Assembly: GCA_937865685.1 (NCBI GenBank)
Contig: CALMGU010000014.1
Location: 1-50,979 of the forward strand
Length of the DNA: 50,979 nt
Direction: 5' to 3'
DNA from: an uncultured Alphaproteobacteria bacterium
GTDB taxonomy: Bacteria; Pseudomonadota; Alphaproteobacteria; Micropepsales; Micropepsaceae
Shown: positions 9,605-18,708 of the stretch, piece after piece
Layout of the letters: every line of letters begins with the position of its first letter
How positions within the stretch are numbered: the first letter of the stretch is position 1
Position numbers and translations under genes: made by a program
The notes under the pieces: generated by a model
Seen by the model: the letters and a program-made list of their open reading frames with translations, nothing else
Databases searched by the model: none
Told to the model about the DNA's origin: nothing

Positions 9605-11485
9605 TCAACCTTCCGCCATGGCCCCTTCATATTCTTCCTGCGCCGCCAGCCATTGGCTTTCGGCGGCGGCCAGCTTGCGCGCGGCTTCGGCGCGTTTCTT
9701 GGAAACGGCGCTGCCTTTGGCGGGATCCTGGGCGAAGAGCAGCGGATCGGACAGGGCACGGTCCAGCTTGGCCAGTTCCGCCTGCAAGGCTGTGACCTGC
9801 GATTCCGCCGAATCGATTCGGTCCCTGAGCGGCTTGAGTTCCCGGCGCCGTTCCGCATTGCCGCGCCGCGCCGCTTCCTTGGTCGGTTTGTCCTGGGATT
9901 CGTTCCGGCGCGTGGGTTTGTTGTCGCCCGACAAAAGAAATTGCCGGTAATCGTCGAGATCGCCTTCAAACGGCGCAACCTTGCCGTCCGCCACCAGCAG
10001 CAGACGGTCGGCGGTGGCTTCGATCAGACGGCGGTCATGGCTGACCAGGACAACCGCGCCGTCGAAATCGTTGAGCGCATTCAAAAGCTCGGTACGCGCA
10101 TCGATGTCCAGATGATTGGTGGGTTCGTCCAGGATCAGGAGATTGGGCTTATCCAGGGTGGCAAGCGCCAGCATCAGGCGTGCCCGCTCGCCGCCCGACA
10201 ATTGGCCGACCTTGGTGAGCGCCTTGTCGGCGGAAAAGCCGAAGCCGCCCAATTGCCCGCGCACCTGCTCGATGGTGAGCTTGGGACGAAGCCGCGAGAG
10301 CGTTTCGACCGGCGTGATGGAGGTGTCGAGTTCTTCCTGCTGATGCTGGGCGAAATAGCCCACCACCAGCTTGCGGGCGCGCACGAATTCGCCGCCCATC
10401 GCCTCCAGCTTTCCCGCCAGCAATTTCGCCAGGGTGGATTTGCCGTTGCCGTTCTTGCCCAAAAGCGCGATCCGGTCTTCCGGATCGAAGCGGAAGGAAA
10501 GCCCCGTGAGAATGGGTTTCCCCGGCTCATAACCGACCGAGGCGCGATCCATGGTGACCAAAGGCGGGCTGGCTTCGGTGGCGGCGGGAATGCGGATCGG
10601 CGCCACATGCTCGTCCACCGGCACATCCGCCACCGTCATCCTCGCCAGCATCTTCATGCGGCTCTGTGCCTGGCGTGCCTTGGAGGCCTTGGCCTTGAAG
10701 CGGTCGACGAAGGCCTGCATGTGCGCGCGGGCCGCCTCCTGCTTCTTGGCGAAGGCGACATCCAGCGCGCGCTTGGCGGCGCGGGTCTGGGCGAAGGTGT
10801 CGTAATTGCCGCTATAGAGCGTGAGTTTGCCGCGCTCCAGATGCAGAATGAATTCGGCGGCCGTGTTCAGAAGATCGCGGTCATGGCTGACGATGACCAC
10901 CGTGCCGCGATATTTCTGGAGAAAATTCTCCAGCCACAGCACGCCTTCCAGATCGAGATAGTTGGTGGGTTCGTCCAGCAGCAGCAGATCGGGCGCCGAG
11001 AACAGGATCGCCGCCAGCGCCACGCGCATGCGCCAGCCGCCGGAAAATTCGCGGCAGGGACGCAGCTGATCCTCGGCCGAAAATCCCAGGCCCGCCAGAA
11101 TCTCGGCGGCACGGGCGGGCGCGGTATAGGCGTCGATCGCGTCCAAGCGGGAATAAATGTCGCCCAGCTTGTGACCATCGGTCTCATGCTCGGCCTCGGC
11201 CAAGAGGCGGGTGCGCTCCGCATCGGCCTCCAGCACCGTGTCGATCAGGCTGACATCGGTGCCGGGCGCTTCCTGCGCCACCGCGCCCACGCGCCAGGCA
11301 TTGGGCCAGCTCACCTGGCCGTCATCGGCGTGAAGTTGCCCCAGGATCACCTTGAACAGGGTGGATTTTCCCGCGCCATTGCGGCCGACCAGGCCGATGC
11401 GCCGGCCCGCGGGAAGATTGGCGGTGGCGCCGGACAGGATTTCCCGCCCCGCGATCCGCACCACGATGTTGTCGATTGCCAGCAT
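9605..11485 (-). CDS. ABC-F family ATPase (YheS/Uup type)
   Basis: 626 residues with two ATPase cassettes and no membrane segments, typical of ABC-F translation factors that act on the ribosome. Walker A motifs are GRNGAGKST (34-42) and GKNGNGKST (343-351). Signature motifs FSGGW and LSGGE and Walker B motifs [12 protein letters not shown] and [12 protein letters not shown] are present. The linker (about 235-300) is charged and helical, as expected for the P-site tRNA interaction motif, and the C-terminal ~90 residues form a coiled-coil-like charged tail. Which ABC-F subgroup it belongs to (Uup, YheS or other) needs a tree. Its start codon lies very close to a predicted -10 box. Confidence 0.9.
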   Translation of the reverse strand: MLAIDNIVVRIAGREILSGATANLPAGRRIGLVGRNGAGKSTLFKVILGQLHADDGQVSWPNAWRVGAVAQEAPGTDVSLIDTVLEADAERTRLLAEAEHETDGHKLGDIYSRLDAIDAYTAPARAAEILAGLGFSAEDQLRPCREFSGGWRMRVALAAILFSAPDLLLLDEPTNYLDLEGVLWLENFLQKYRGTVVIVSHDRDLLNTAAEFILHLERGKLTLYSGNYDTFAQTRAAKRALDVAFAKKQEAARAHMQAFVDRFKAKASKARQAQSRMKMLARMTVADVPVDEHVAPIRIPAATEASPPLVTMDRASVGYEPGKPILTGLSFRFDPEDRIALLGKNGNGKSTLAKLLAGKLEAMGGEFVRARKLVVGYFAQHQQEELDTSITPVETLSRLRPKLTIEQVRGQLGGFGFSADKALTKVGQLSGGERARLMLALATLDKPNLLILDEPTNHLDIDARTELLNALNDFDGAVVLVSHDRRLIEATADRLLLVADGKVAPFEGDLDDYRQFLLSGDNKPTRRNESQDKPTKEAARRGNAERRRELKPLRDRIDSAESQVTALQAELAKLDRALSDPLLFAQDPAKGSAVSKKRAEAARKLAAAESQWLAAQEEYEGAMAEG

Positions 11486-11493
11486 TTGGGGGC

Positions 11494-11521
11494 CTTATAA
11501 CTTGTCATGGCCGGCCAGCAA
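11494..11521 (-). promoter_or_regulatory. Predicted sigma70-type promoter for the ABC-F gene, possibly leaderless
   Basis: On the minus strand TTGCTG (11521-11516) and TATAAG (11499-11494) are separated by 16 bp. Only 8 nt separate the -10 box from the ATG at 11485, so transcription would start at or within a base or two of the start codon. Seen in sequence; activity is inferred. Confidence 0.45.
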
Positions 11522-11544
11522 GGGGCGGCGGCGCCCGGCGTGGC

Positions 11545-11574
11545 TTGCTCTTTGCTTGCCCGCGCCGCTATAAG
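11545..11574 (+). promoter_or_regulatory. Predicted sigma70-type promoter for ndk
   Basis: TTGCTC at 11545-11550 and TATAAG at 11569-11574 with an 18-bp spacer, about 30 bp before the ndk start. The -10 hexamer is identical to that proposed for the divergent ABC-F gene. Confidence 0.5.
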
Positions 11575-11604
11575 GCCCGCGATTTTCCACTCTTTGGAGC
11601 TTTC

Positions 11605-12027
11605 ATGGCCGTCGAGCGCACCCTTTCCATCATCAAGCCGGACGCCACGCGCCGGAACCTCACGGGCAAGATCATCGCCAAATTCGAGGAAGCGGGCCTG
11701 CGCGTCGTCGCCAGCCGCCGCATCCGTCTCTCCACCGCTCAGGCGGAAGCTTTTTACGGCGTGCATCGCGAACGGCCTTTCTTCAAAAGTCTGGTCGAGT
11801 TCATGACTTCGGGGCCCGTGGTGGTGCAGGTGCTGGAAGGCGAGAACGCCATCGCCCGCAACCGTGAAGTGATGGGCGCGACCAATCCGGCCAACGCCAT
11901 GCCGGGAACCATCCGCAAGGAATTCGCCGAAAGCATCGAAGCCAATTCGGTGCATGGATCGGACGCCGCGGAAACCGCCGCCAACGAGATCCGTTTCTTC
12001 TTCAGCGATCTCGACATCCATAGCTGA
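11605..12027 (+). CDS. ndk: Nucleoside diphosphate kinase
   Basis: A 140-residue enzyme that transfers the gamma phosphate between nucleoside triphosphates and diphosphates through a phosphohistidine. Seen: TLSIIKPDA with K11, the active-site NSVHGSDA with H117, and near-family length. TTTGGAGC upstream serves as ribosome-binding site. A strong rho-independent terminator follows 37 bp after the stop. It is divergent from the ABC-F gene. Confidence 0.97.
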   Translation: MAVERTLSIIKPDATRRNLTGKIIAKFEEAGLRVVASRRIRLSTAQAEAFYGVHRERPFFKSLVEFMTSGPVVVQVLEGENAIARNREVMGATNPANAMPGTIRKEFAESIEANSVHGSDAAETAANEIRFFFSDLDIHS

Positions 12028-12064
12028 ACGCAAGTTCGCGAATAAAGTCCGTAAATGGGATATA

Positions 12065-12097
12065 AGGCTCCCGTCCGGATCGGACGGGAGCCTTTTT
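12065..12097 (+). terminator. Rho-independent terminator after ndk, overlapping the next gene's RBS
   Basis: A perfect 13-bp stem, AGGCTCCCGTCCG (12065-12077) with CGGACGGGAGCCT (12081-12093), a 3-nt GAT loop and a T run (12093-12097). The GTG start of the following SDR gene is at 12099. The only good Shine-Dalgarno for it, GGGAG (about 12085-12089), lies in the 3' arm of the stem. Confidence 0.92.
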
Positions 12098-12098
12098 C

Positions 12099-12935
12099 GT
12101 GCGCGGAAAAACCATCGTCATTACGGGCGCGACCTCCGGCATCGGCGAGGTTGCGGCGCTACGCCTGGCCGAGCAGGGTGCTCGCATCGTCTTCACCGCG
12201 CGCGACAAGGCCCGTGCCGCCGCGACCATGGAAAAACTGCGCCGCGCGAATGGCGCGGTGGAACATGCGGTTCACATGGCGGATCTGTCCCTTCTGGCGG
12301 AAATGAAGCGGGTGGCGGGCGAAATTGCCGAAGAACCGCAGATCGATGTCCTGATCAACAATGCGGGCGCGGTGTTCGGCACGCGCCAGGAAACCCGCGA
12401 CGGGCTGGAGCAAACATTTGCGCTCAATCACATGTCCTATTTCGTGATCACCAATCTTCTCCTGCCCAAGCTGAAGCCCGGCGCCCGCATCGTATCGACC
12501 GCGTCGGGCGCACACCGGCGGGCAATGTTGGATTTCGACGATCTGCAGAGCCGCCGGACCTATTCGGGCTTTGCGGTCTATGCGAAGTCCAAGCTCTGCA
12601 ACATTCTGTTCACGCGGGAACTGGCGCGGCGTATCGCGGGGAGCGGCGTCACGGCCAATTGCCTGCATCCCGGGTTCGTCGCCACCCGCTTCGGCGATCA
12701 GTCGGGCGGATTGCTGGCCATCGGCGTATGGGCGGCAAAGCGCCTGACCGCGATCTCGGAAGAGGATGGCGCCAAGACCTTGGTCTATCTCGCCGCGTCG
12801 CAGAATGTGGCGCAAGTGAGCGGCGCCTATTTCTATGAATGCAAGATCGACATGCCGTCACCAGCGGCGCGTGATGATCGGGCCGCGAAGCGTTTATGGG
12901 ATATATCGGCAGAGATTTCAGGAGTGGGACAATGA
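12099..12935 (+). CDS. Short-chain dehydrogenase/reductase, retinol-dehydrogenase-like
   Basis: 278 residues with a GTG start giving MRGKTIVITGATSGIG. The Rossmann glycine motif GATSGIG is at 10-16, NNAG at 87-90, a Ser near 136, and the catalytic pair Y161 and K165 in YAKSK. The long spacing between Ser and Tyr, with FDDLQ and YSGFAVYAKSKLCN, is the pattern of the retinol-dehydrogenase/WWOX-like SDR group. The substrate is unknown. The start codon lies 2 nt beyond the ndk terminator's T run. The stop overlaps the start of the small GIY-YIG-like gene by 4 nt, so the two are translationally coupled. Confidence 0.88.
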   Translation: MRGKTIVITGATSGIGEVAALRLAEQGARIVFTARDKARAAATMEKLRRANGAVEHAVHMADLSLLAEMKRVAGEIAEEPQIDVLINNAGAVFGTRQETRDGLEQTFALNHMSYFVITNLLLPKLKPGARIVSTASGAHRRAMLDFDDLQSRRTYSGFAVYAKSKLCNILFTRELARRIAGSGVTANCLHPGFVATRFGDQSGGLLAIGVWAAKRLTAISEEDGAKTLVYLAASQNVAQVSGAYFYECKIDMPSPAARDDRAAKRLWDISAEISGVGQ

Positions 12936-13270
12936 CGGCGGCGCGCAGAAAAGACCTGGTCCGCGAATATAAGGAACGCAAGACCCGCTCCGGCATCTTC
13001 GCCGTTCGCTGCATGGCGGACGGAGCGGCATGGACCGGCATCTCGCGCGATCTCGACAGCCAGCAGAACGGGATCTGGTTTCAGCTGCGCATGGGCAATC
13101 ACATGAACAAGGCCTTGCAGCAGGCCTGGGCCCGGCACGGCGCCGATGCGTTCCGCTTCGAAATCCTGGAAGTGGTGGAGGACGACAATCCCGAAATGAT
13201 CGGATTGCTGCTGAAGGAGCGCGAAGCACATTGGCGGGCGCAAGAAGGCGCGGCCAAGCTCTTCGCCTAG
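12932..13270 (+). CDS. Small GIY-YIG-nuclease-family protein
   Basis: 112 residues, MTAARRKDLVREYKERK followed by SGIFAVRCMADGAAWTGIS. The GIF...WTGIS pair occupies the place of the GIY and YIG halves of the minimal GIY-YIG nuclease core, and a late Glu lies in KEREAHW. It resembles short alphaproteobacterial proteins annotated as GIY-YIG nuclease family with the QQNG(L/I)WFQLR block, which is present here. Because the canonical tyrosines are replaced, nuclease activity is uncertain. The ATG overlaps the SDR stop. The TAG stop shares a CTAG with the convergent purN stop. Confidence 0.72.
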   Translation: MTAARRKDLVREYKERKTRSGIFAVRCMADGAAWTGISRDLDSQQNGIWFQLRMGNHMNKALQQAWARHGADAFRFEILEVVEDDNPEMIGLLLKEREAHWRAQEGAAKLFA

Positions 13271-13860
13271 CCGAACACCGCCAGGCCTTTTTCCAGCTTC
13301 ACTTTTCCATCGGCCAGAAGGCGCAGCGCGGCGGGATATAATTTGTGCTCGACGTCCAGCACCCGCGCGGCCAGCGCGTCGGGGCTGTCGTCGGCATGCA
13401 CCGGGACACGGGCCTGGGCGATCACCGGCCCCGCATCCAGTTCCGGCACCACGAAATGCACCGAGGCGCCGGACTGGGACTCACGCGCCTCGATCACCCG
13501 CTCATGGACATGTGTGCCCTTGTAGGCGGGCAAGAGGGATGGGTGGATATTGATCAGGCGCCCTTCCCAGGCGCGGGTGAAGCCGTCCGACAGGATGCGC
13601 ATGAAACCGGCCAGGCAGACGATTTCCACCTGGGCCGCGCGCAGGGCGGCGTCCAGTTCGGCATCGAAGGCTTCTCTGGTCTTGCCTTTGTGGGGAATGA
13701 CTTGGGTGGCGATCCCGGCCTCGGCGGCGCGGGCAAGACCGCCCACGCCTTCGATATTGGAGATCACCAAAACGATCTTGTAAGGCGCGTTCGCCTGGTC
13801 CGCGATCAAGGCGCCGAGATTACTGCCCCGGCCGGAAATCAGAACGCCGATCCGCTTCAA
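13267..13860 (-). CDS. purN: Phosphoribosylglycinamide formyltransferase
   Basis: 197 residues; transfers a formyl group from 10-formyl-THF to GAR in purine synthesis. The start is set at TTG 13860 because it gives the usual [15 protein letters not shown], and this codon overlaps the purM stop (TTGA). The frame extends upstream inside purM without any family similarity. Substrate-binding GRGSNL (10-15) and the catalytic block INIHPSLLP, followed by the conserved Asp in PELDAGPVI, are present. Translation is probably coupled to purM. Confidence 0.93.
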   Translation of the reverse strand: MKRIGVLISGRGSNLGALIADQANAPYKIVLVISNIEGVGGLARAAEAGIATQVIPHKGKTREAFDAELDAALRAAQVEIVCLAGFMRILSDGFTRAWEGRLINIHPSLLPAYKGTHVHERVIEARESQSGASVHFVVPELDAGPVIAQARVPVHADDSPDALAARVLDVEHKLYPAALRLLADGKVKLEKGLAVFG

Positions 13861-14915
13861 AGCTTCAAGGTCCCGCGATAGACGACCTTGGCTTCGCCTT
13901 CGCCGGGCACCAGATGGCCCAGGCGCATGGCCCTGTCGCCGCATTGCTGGAAGGCTTCGATGACACGGCCGGAGCATTTCTCCGGCACCACCGCCACCAT
14001 TCCGATACCGCAATTGAAGGTGCGCAGCATTTCCGGCGCGGCGATCCCCGCTGATTTGGCCATCCAGCCGAATACGGGCGACGGCGTCCAGCTGTCCAGA
14101 TCCACTTCCGCATTCATGCCTTCAGGCAGGGCGCGGGGAAGATTTTCCGTGATGCCGCCCCCGGTGATATGGGCGAAGCCTTTGACCCCGCCCACGCGCA
14201 AGGCTTCCAGGGCGCTGCGCACATAAAGCCTTGTGGGCGTCAGCAGTGCTTCACCCAATTTTTTTCCCGGCGCGAAGGGGGCTTCGGCGTCCCAGGCGAG
14301 GCCGCTTTTTTCGACCACTTTGCGGACCAACGAATAGCCGTTGGAATGCACGCCCGATGAGGCCACGCCGATCAGCACATCGCCGGGAACCATTTCGGCG
14401 GTGCGGGGCAGGACATGACCGCGTTCCACCGCGCCCACGGAAAAGCCGGCCAGGTCGAAATCGCCCTTGGCATAAAGGCCGGGCATCTCGGCAGTCTCTC
14501 CGCCGATCAAGGCGCAGCCGGATTCCTTGCAGGCCCGCGCGATCCCCTGGATCACCCGCGCGGCCGCATCCACATCCAGCTTGGCGCTGGCGTAATAATC
14601 GAGAAAGAAAAGCGGCTCGGCGCCCTGCACCACGATGTCGTTGACGCACATCGCCACCAAATCCTGGCCGATGCCGTCGAACAGTCCCGTGTCGATGGCG
14701 ATCTTGAGCTTGGTGCCCACGCCGTCGGTGGCGGCCACCAGCACCGGATCCTTGAAGCCCGCAGCCTTGATGTCGAACAGACCGCCGAAGCCGCCCAGAT
14801 CCGCGTCGGCGCCGGAGCGCCGTGTGGCGCGCGCAGCAGGGGCGATACGGGCGACCAACTCTTCACCGGCATCGATATCGACGCCGGCATCTTTATAAGT
14901 GAGGTTCTCGGGCAT
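13857..14915 (-). CDS. purM: Phosphoribosylformylglycinamidine cyclo-ligase (AIR synthetase)
   Basis: 352 residues; ATP-dependent closure of FGAM to AIR, the fifth purine step. [21 protein letters not shown] is the typical N terminus. The glycine-rich ATP site region [25 protein letters not shown] and GGETAEMPG are conserved family blocks. It is the first gene of a purM-purN operon and is divergent from the DUF1800 gene with 90 bp between starts. I see no purine riboswitch in that gap. Confidence 0.96.
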   Translation of the reverse strand: MPENLTYKDAGVDIDAGEELVARIAPAARATRRSGADADLGGFGGLFDIKAAGFKDPVLVAATDGVGTKLKIAIDTGLFDGIGQDLVAMCVNDIVVQGAEPLFFLDYYASAKLDVDAAARVIQGIARACKESGCALIGGETAEMPGLYAKGDFDLAGFSVGAVERGHVLPRTAEMVPGDVLIGVASSGVHSNGYSLVRKVVEKSGLAWDAEAPFAPGKKLGEALLTPTRLYVRSALEALRVGGVKGFAHITGGGITENLPRALPEGMNAEVDLDSWTPSPVFGWMAKSAGIAAPEMLRTFNCGIGMVAVVPEKCSGRVIEAFQQCGDRAMRLGHLVPGEGEAKVVYRGTLKL

Positions 14916-15005
14916 GGTCCGGAAAATCCGCGACGGAAGCTGAAGCTGCGCTTCGTTTAATCAGGGCAAAGCAACCGCGCAAGCGGCTGGCCCGAGGAAT
15001 CCCCC

Positions 15006-16361
15006 ATGTCTCTGGAAGGCGCCCTGGCGGTTCACCGATTCGGGCTCGGCGCGCGGCCCGGCGAAATCGAGGCGGCCAGCCGCGATCCCAAGGGCTGGCT
15101 GGTGGCCCAGATCGGGACCCCGGCGGAGCAGCCCCTCGCGCCCGACGGCGGCACCTTTCCCGGCAGCGGGCTCCTGGTGCGCCAGGAGCAGGAGATGATC
15201 GCCGCCCGGCGCGCCGCCAAGGCGGGCGACACCGAGGCCCAGAAAAAACAGGCCGGCGGGCGGCTTAAGATTTTCACCGGCGAAATGGCGGGGCGCTTTC
15301 AGCTGGGCTTCACCACGGAACGGCCCTTCGCCGAGCATCTGGTCTGGTTCTGGACCAATCATTTCACGGTCTCGACCACGGCGGGCCGCACGCTCAATTT
15401 CGCGGGCGCCTTCGAGCGCGAAGCGATCCGGCCCTATATCGCCGACACGTTCGAAAACATGCTGCTGGCGGTGGCCAGCCATCCCGCCATGCTGGTCTAT
15501 CTCAACAATGTCGCATCCATCGGGCCTCATTCGCGCGCAGGCGAACGCACGGGCAAGGGCCGCAACGAGAATCTGGGCCGCGAATTGATGGAGCTTTATT
15601 CGCTGGGCGTGGATGGCGGCTATACCCAGGCGGATGTGATCGCGCTGGCCAATATCCTCACCGGCTGGAGCCTGGATCCGCGGGCGCCGTCCGGCTTCGG
15701 ATTTTTTCCCAACCGGCATGAGCCCGGCCCGCAGATTTTGCGCGGCAAGCGTTACAATGACGATCTGCGCGGCGGCATTCAGGCGGTGCGCGATCTGGCG
15801 CATGACCCCCATACCGCGCATCACATCGCCACCAAATTCGCCACCTATTTCATCGCCGACCAGCCATCGCCGCAATCGGTGGCGCGGCTCGAAACCGTGT
15901 TCAACAAGACCGGCGGCAATCTCAAGGCGCTGGCGATGGCGGCGGTGGAAGATCCGGTCGCCTGGGCCCCGGCGCCCGCCAAGATGCGTTCGCCGGTCGA
16001 ATATGTGACGGCGGGATATCGGCTTCTGGGTTTGCCGCGTGGCGACAATGCCGCGCAGCAGATCCGCGCCGGCATGAGCAGTGCCCGCAATATGGGGGAA
16101 TTTCCCATGACCGCGTCATCGCCCAATGGCTGGCCGCTGGTGTCGGAGGCCTGGACGGGTCCCGATGCCGTGCTTACCCGCATCGAATGGGCCAAGCAGG
16201 TGGGCGCGCGCATGCCGCCGGACTTCAATGCCGCTTCGGTGGCCGATGCGGGGATGGGACCGCTTCTGGCACCGGCGACTCGCACCGCCATGGCGCGGGC
16301 CGAAAGCCAGGGCGATGCCCTGGCGCTTTTGCTCGCAAGCCCCGAATTCCAGCGCAGGTGA
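15006..16361 (+). CDS. DUF1800 domain protein
   Basis: 451 residues, MSLEGALAVHRFGLGARPGEIE, the standard opening of DUF1800 proteins. Other family blocks: HLVWFWTNHFTVS, NENLGRELMELYSLGVDGGYTQADV and KFATYFIADQP. A GAGGAAT ribosome-binding site lies 7 nt upstream. The biochemical function of the family is not established. DUF1800 genes are nearly always next to a DUF1501 gene, as here (3 nt gap), so the products probably work together. I see no clear signal peptide in this copy. Confidence 0.88.
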   Translation: MSLEGALAVHRFGLGARPGEIEAASRDPKGWLVAQIGTPAEQPLAPDGGTFPGSGLLVRQEQEMIAARRAAKAGDTEAQKKQAGGRLKIFTGEMAGRFQLGFTTERPFAEHLVWFWTNHFTVSTTAGRTLNFAGAFEREAIRPYIADTFENMLLAVASHPAMLVYLNNVASIGPHSRAGERTGKGRNENLGRELMELYSLGVDGGYTQADVIALANILTGWSLDPRAPSGFGFFPNRHEPGPQILRGKRYNDDLRGGIQAVRDLAHDPHTAHHIATKFATYFIADQPSPQSVARLETVFNKTGGNLKALAMAAVEDPVAWAPAPAKMRSPVEYVTAGYRLLGLPRGDNAAQQIRAGMSSARNMGEFPMTASSPNGWPLVSEAWTGPDAVLTRIEWAKQVGARMPPDFNAASVADAGMGPLLAPATRTAMARAESQGDALALLLASPEFQRR

Positions 16362-16364
16362 CAC

Positions 16365-17585
16365 ATGCATTTTAATCGGCGCAACTTTGTGACATCCGCC
16401 GCCGCGATGGGCGCGGCAGCGATCTTCGATGCCAGAGCCCAATTCGCGTTCGCCGCCACGCCGGACGACCGGCGATTGGTGGTGGTGATCCTGCGCGGCG
16501 CGCTGGATGGGCTGGCCGCCGTGCCGCCCCATGGCGACAAGGATTATGCCGGTGCCCGCGGCGCGCTCGCACTGCCCACCCAAGGCACCGGCGCCGTCCA
16601 TGACCTGGACGGCTTCTTCGGCCTCAATCCCGCGCTCACCAATCTCAAGGCGCTTTACGATGCCCGGCAGCTGGTGGTGTTTCACAATATTTGCTCGCCC
16701 TATCGCGACCGTTCCCATTTCGACGGTCAGAATGTGCTGGAAGCGGGCGGCGCCAGCCCGCATCTGTTGCAGGACGGTTGGCTCAACCGCGCGCTCGCGC
16801 CGATGGGGCTAGCAAATGGCGACGGGGCTTTGGCGATTGCCCAGACACCGCCTTTGATATTGTCCGGCAAAGTGCAGACCGCGAGCTGGATGCCGGCGGT
16901 GCTGCCCGCGCCGGACGAATTGTTCCTCTCTCAAGTGCGCGCGCTTTATGCCGGCGATGCGGTGCTGCAGGCATCTTTGTCCAGCGCGCTGGCGCTTCAG
17001 GCCTCGGCGCAGAGCGCGATGGACGATCCCGCGTCGAACAACATGCCGCGAGGCAAAGGCGGATATGGCGATCTCACGCCGCTGTTTCAGGGCGCGGGCA
17101 AGTTATTGGCGGCGCGCGGTGGTCCCAGGGTCGCGACCCTGGAAGCATCCGGCTGGGACACGCATGTCGCGCAAGGCGCGGCCGATGGTCAGCTGGCAAG
17201 GCGGCTCACGGCACTCGACACGGCGATCGACGCGCTGCACGCCGCCATGGGGCCCGCTGCATGGAACAAGACGGCTGTGGTGATGGCCACCGAATTCGGC
17301 CGCACCGTTCATCCCAACGGGTCCGGCGGCACCGACCATGGCACCGGAGGCGCCGCATTCCTTTTTGGCGGCGCGGTGGCCGGTGGTTCGGTGAAGGCGG
17401 AATGGACTGGCCTGGGGCAGGGCGCGCTCAAGGACGGACGGGACCAGCCCCCGCGCACCGATCTGCGGGCTCTGTTCAAAAGCGTTCTTGCGGACCAGAT
17501 GGGCGTGCCCAGGGCGGCGCTCGAAACCCGCATTTTCCCCGACAGCGCTGCCGCGTCGCCGATCAAAGGCTTGATTGGAGTGTGA
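16365..17585 (+). CDS. DUF1501 (sulfatase-like fold) protein with Tat-type signal
   Basis: 406 residues. The N terminus MHFNRRNFVTSAAAMGAAA has a twin arginine followed by a hydrophobic segment and AFA, consistent with Tat export; tatABC is encoded in this window. The VVVILRGALDGLAAVPPHGD block and GWDTHVAQ plus MATEFGRTVHPNGSGGTDHGTG are hallmarks of DUF1501 proteins, related to the alkaline phosphatase/sulfatase fold. Function is unknown. It is coupled with the DUF1800 gene just upstream. The following 73 bp holds no obvious terminator. Confidence 0.88.
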   Translation: MHFNRRNFVTSAAAMGAAAIFDARAQFAFAATPDDRRLVVVILRGALDGLAAVPPHGDKDYAGARGALALPTQGTGAVHDLDGFFGLNPALTNLKALYDARQLVVFHNICSPYRDRSHFDGQNVLEAGGASPHLLQDGWLNRALAPMGLANGDGALAIAQTPPLILSGKVQTASWMPAVLPAPDELFLSQVRALYAGDAVLQASLSSALALQASAQSAMDDPASNNMPRGKGGYGDLTPLFQGAGKLLAARGGPRVATLEASGWDTHVAQGAADGQLARRLTALDTAIDALHAAMGPAAWNKTAVVMATEFGRTVHPNGSGGTDHGTGGAAFLFGGAVAGGSVKAEWTGLGQGALKDGRDQPPRTDLRALFKSVLADQMGVPRAALETRIFPDSAAASPIKGLIGV

Positions 17586-17658
17586 TTTTTGCCGCTCCAG
17601 GCGCTTTCGCAGTTGCAAAGCGCCGCTTATAATCGCGCCGTCCCCACCGAGCGCCCAG

Positions 17659-18708
17659 ATGCCATCGTTCTTTCCCAAATTCCTTCCCATGCTGGCGTTC
17701 GCGCTGCTGTTTTCGCTGCCGGTCCGGGCGGATGATCTCTACACGGTGAGCGGCGTCCATGTGGACGCGTCGGGAGCCTCGTCGGCCGAGGCGCTCAATG
17801 TTGCCATCGCGCAGGGCCGGCCCAAAGCCTGGCAGATTCTCTATCGCCGCCTGACCCGCCAGCAGGATTGGGCGCGCCAGCCGGTGCTGGATGCGCCCGC
17901 CCTGGTCCGCCTGTCCCGCGGCTATGTGCCGAGCAATGAGCGGCGCTCCACCACCCGTTATGTCGCGGACGTCGCATACAACTTCAATCCGGATGCCGTG
18001 GCCCGCACCTTGCGTGACGCCAACATCGCTTTCACCCAGACGGCGGTCCGCCGCATTCTGCTGGTGCCGATGTCGCCCGGCTATAACACCGGACCCTGGA
18101 CCCAGGCGTTCGCAGCGGCGCACGATTCCTTCGTGCCTTTCTCGCTGCCGTCGGGGGGAGACGAGCTGGGGCAGCTCAATTTCGACAATGCCGGCTGGAA
18201 CGATGTGGCGCCCGCAGCGGCAAAGATCAAAGCCACGGAAGCTGCGTTGGTGCAGGCGGTCTATGCCAACGGAAAAGTGACGGTGAATATCCGCCGCCTG
18301 AGCCAGGGCGCGGCTCCTACCAAGACCAGCATCGATGTGCCCATGCTCCAGACATTGGGCACCACTTATCCGGCCGCGGCCCAGGCCGCGCTCGCCGCGA
18401 TGGACGATATGTGGAAATCGCGCTCGGCGGTGAATCCGAATGCGCGCGGCACGCTGATCGCCGATGTGAAAGTGGCATCGCTCAGCCAATGGGGCGCGAT
18501 CCAGTCGGCCCTGTCGGGCTCGGAGAATGTCACCGGCGTTCAAGTGGTGGCGATGAATCTGGGCTATGCGCGTCTTTCCATCGCCTATGTGGGCTCCACC
18601 ACGCAGCTGCGCGACTCCCTCAATGAAAAAGGGCTGGCGCTGTCGGGCCGGGGCGATCAATGGACCCTGGCGGCGGGCGCGCGATTGAATTCGGGAGGCG
18701 GTCAGTAG
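17659..18708 (+). CDS. DUF2066 domain periplasmic protein
   Basis: 349 residues with a signal peptide (MPSFFPKFLPMLAFALLFSLPVRA). Mature features fitting DUF2066: DDLYTVSGVHVDASG, the segment ALNVAIAQGRPKAWQILYRRL, and YVPSNERRSTTRYVADVAYNFNPDAV. Function is unknown. It heads a run whose members touch or nearly touch (CDP-alcohol phosphatidyltransferase, hdaA, ppk, ppx), an order I recall from other alphaproteobacteria. The stop codon's last base is the first base of the next gene's GTG start. Confidence 0.82.
   Translation: MPSFFPKFLPMLAFALLFSLPVRADDLYTVSGVHVDASGASSAEALNVAIAQGRPKAWQILYRRLTRQQDWARQPVLDAPALVRLSRGYVPSNERRSTTRYVADVAYNFNPDAVARTLRDANIAFTQTAVRRILLVPMSPGYNTGPWTQAFAAAHDSFVPFSLPSGGDELGQLNFDNAGWNDVAPAAAKIKATEAALVQAVYANGKVTVNIRRLSQGAAPTKTSIDVPMLQTLGTTYPAAAQAALAAMDDMWKSRSAVNPNARGTLIADVKVASLSQWGAIQSALSGSENVTGVQVVAMNLGYARLSIAYVGSTTQLRDSLNEKGLALSGRGDQWTLAAGARLNSGGGQ

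Noticed and set aside
14916..15005. Possible purine riboswitch upstream of purM
   Set aside because: The 90-bp gap lacks the conserved purine-aptamer loops or a PRPP/ZTP-like fold that I could recognise.
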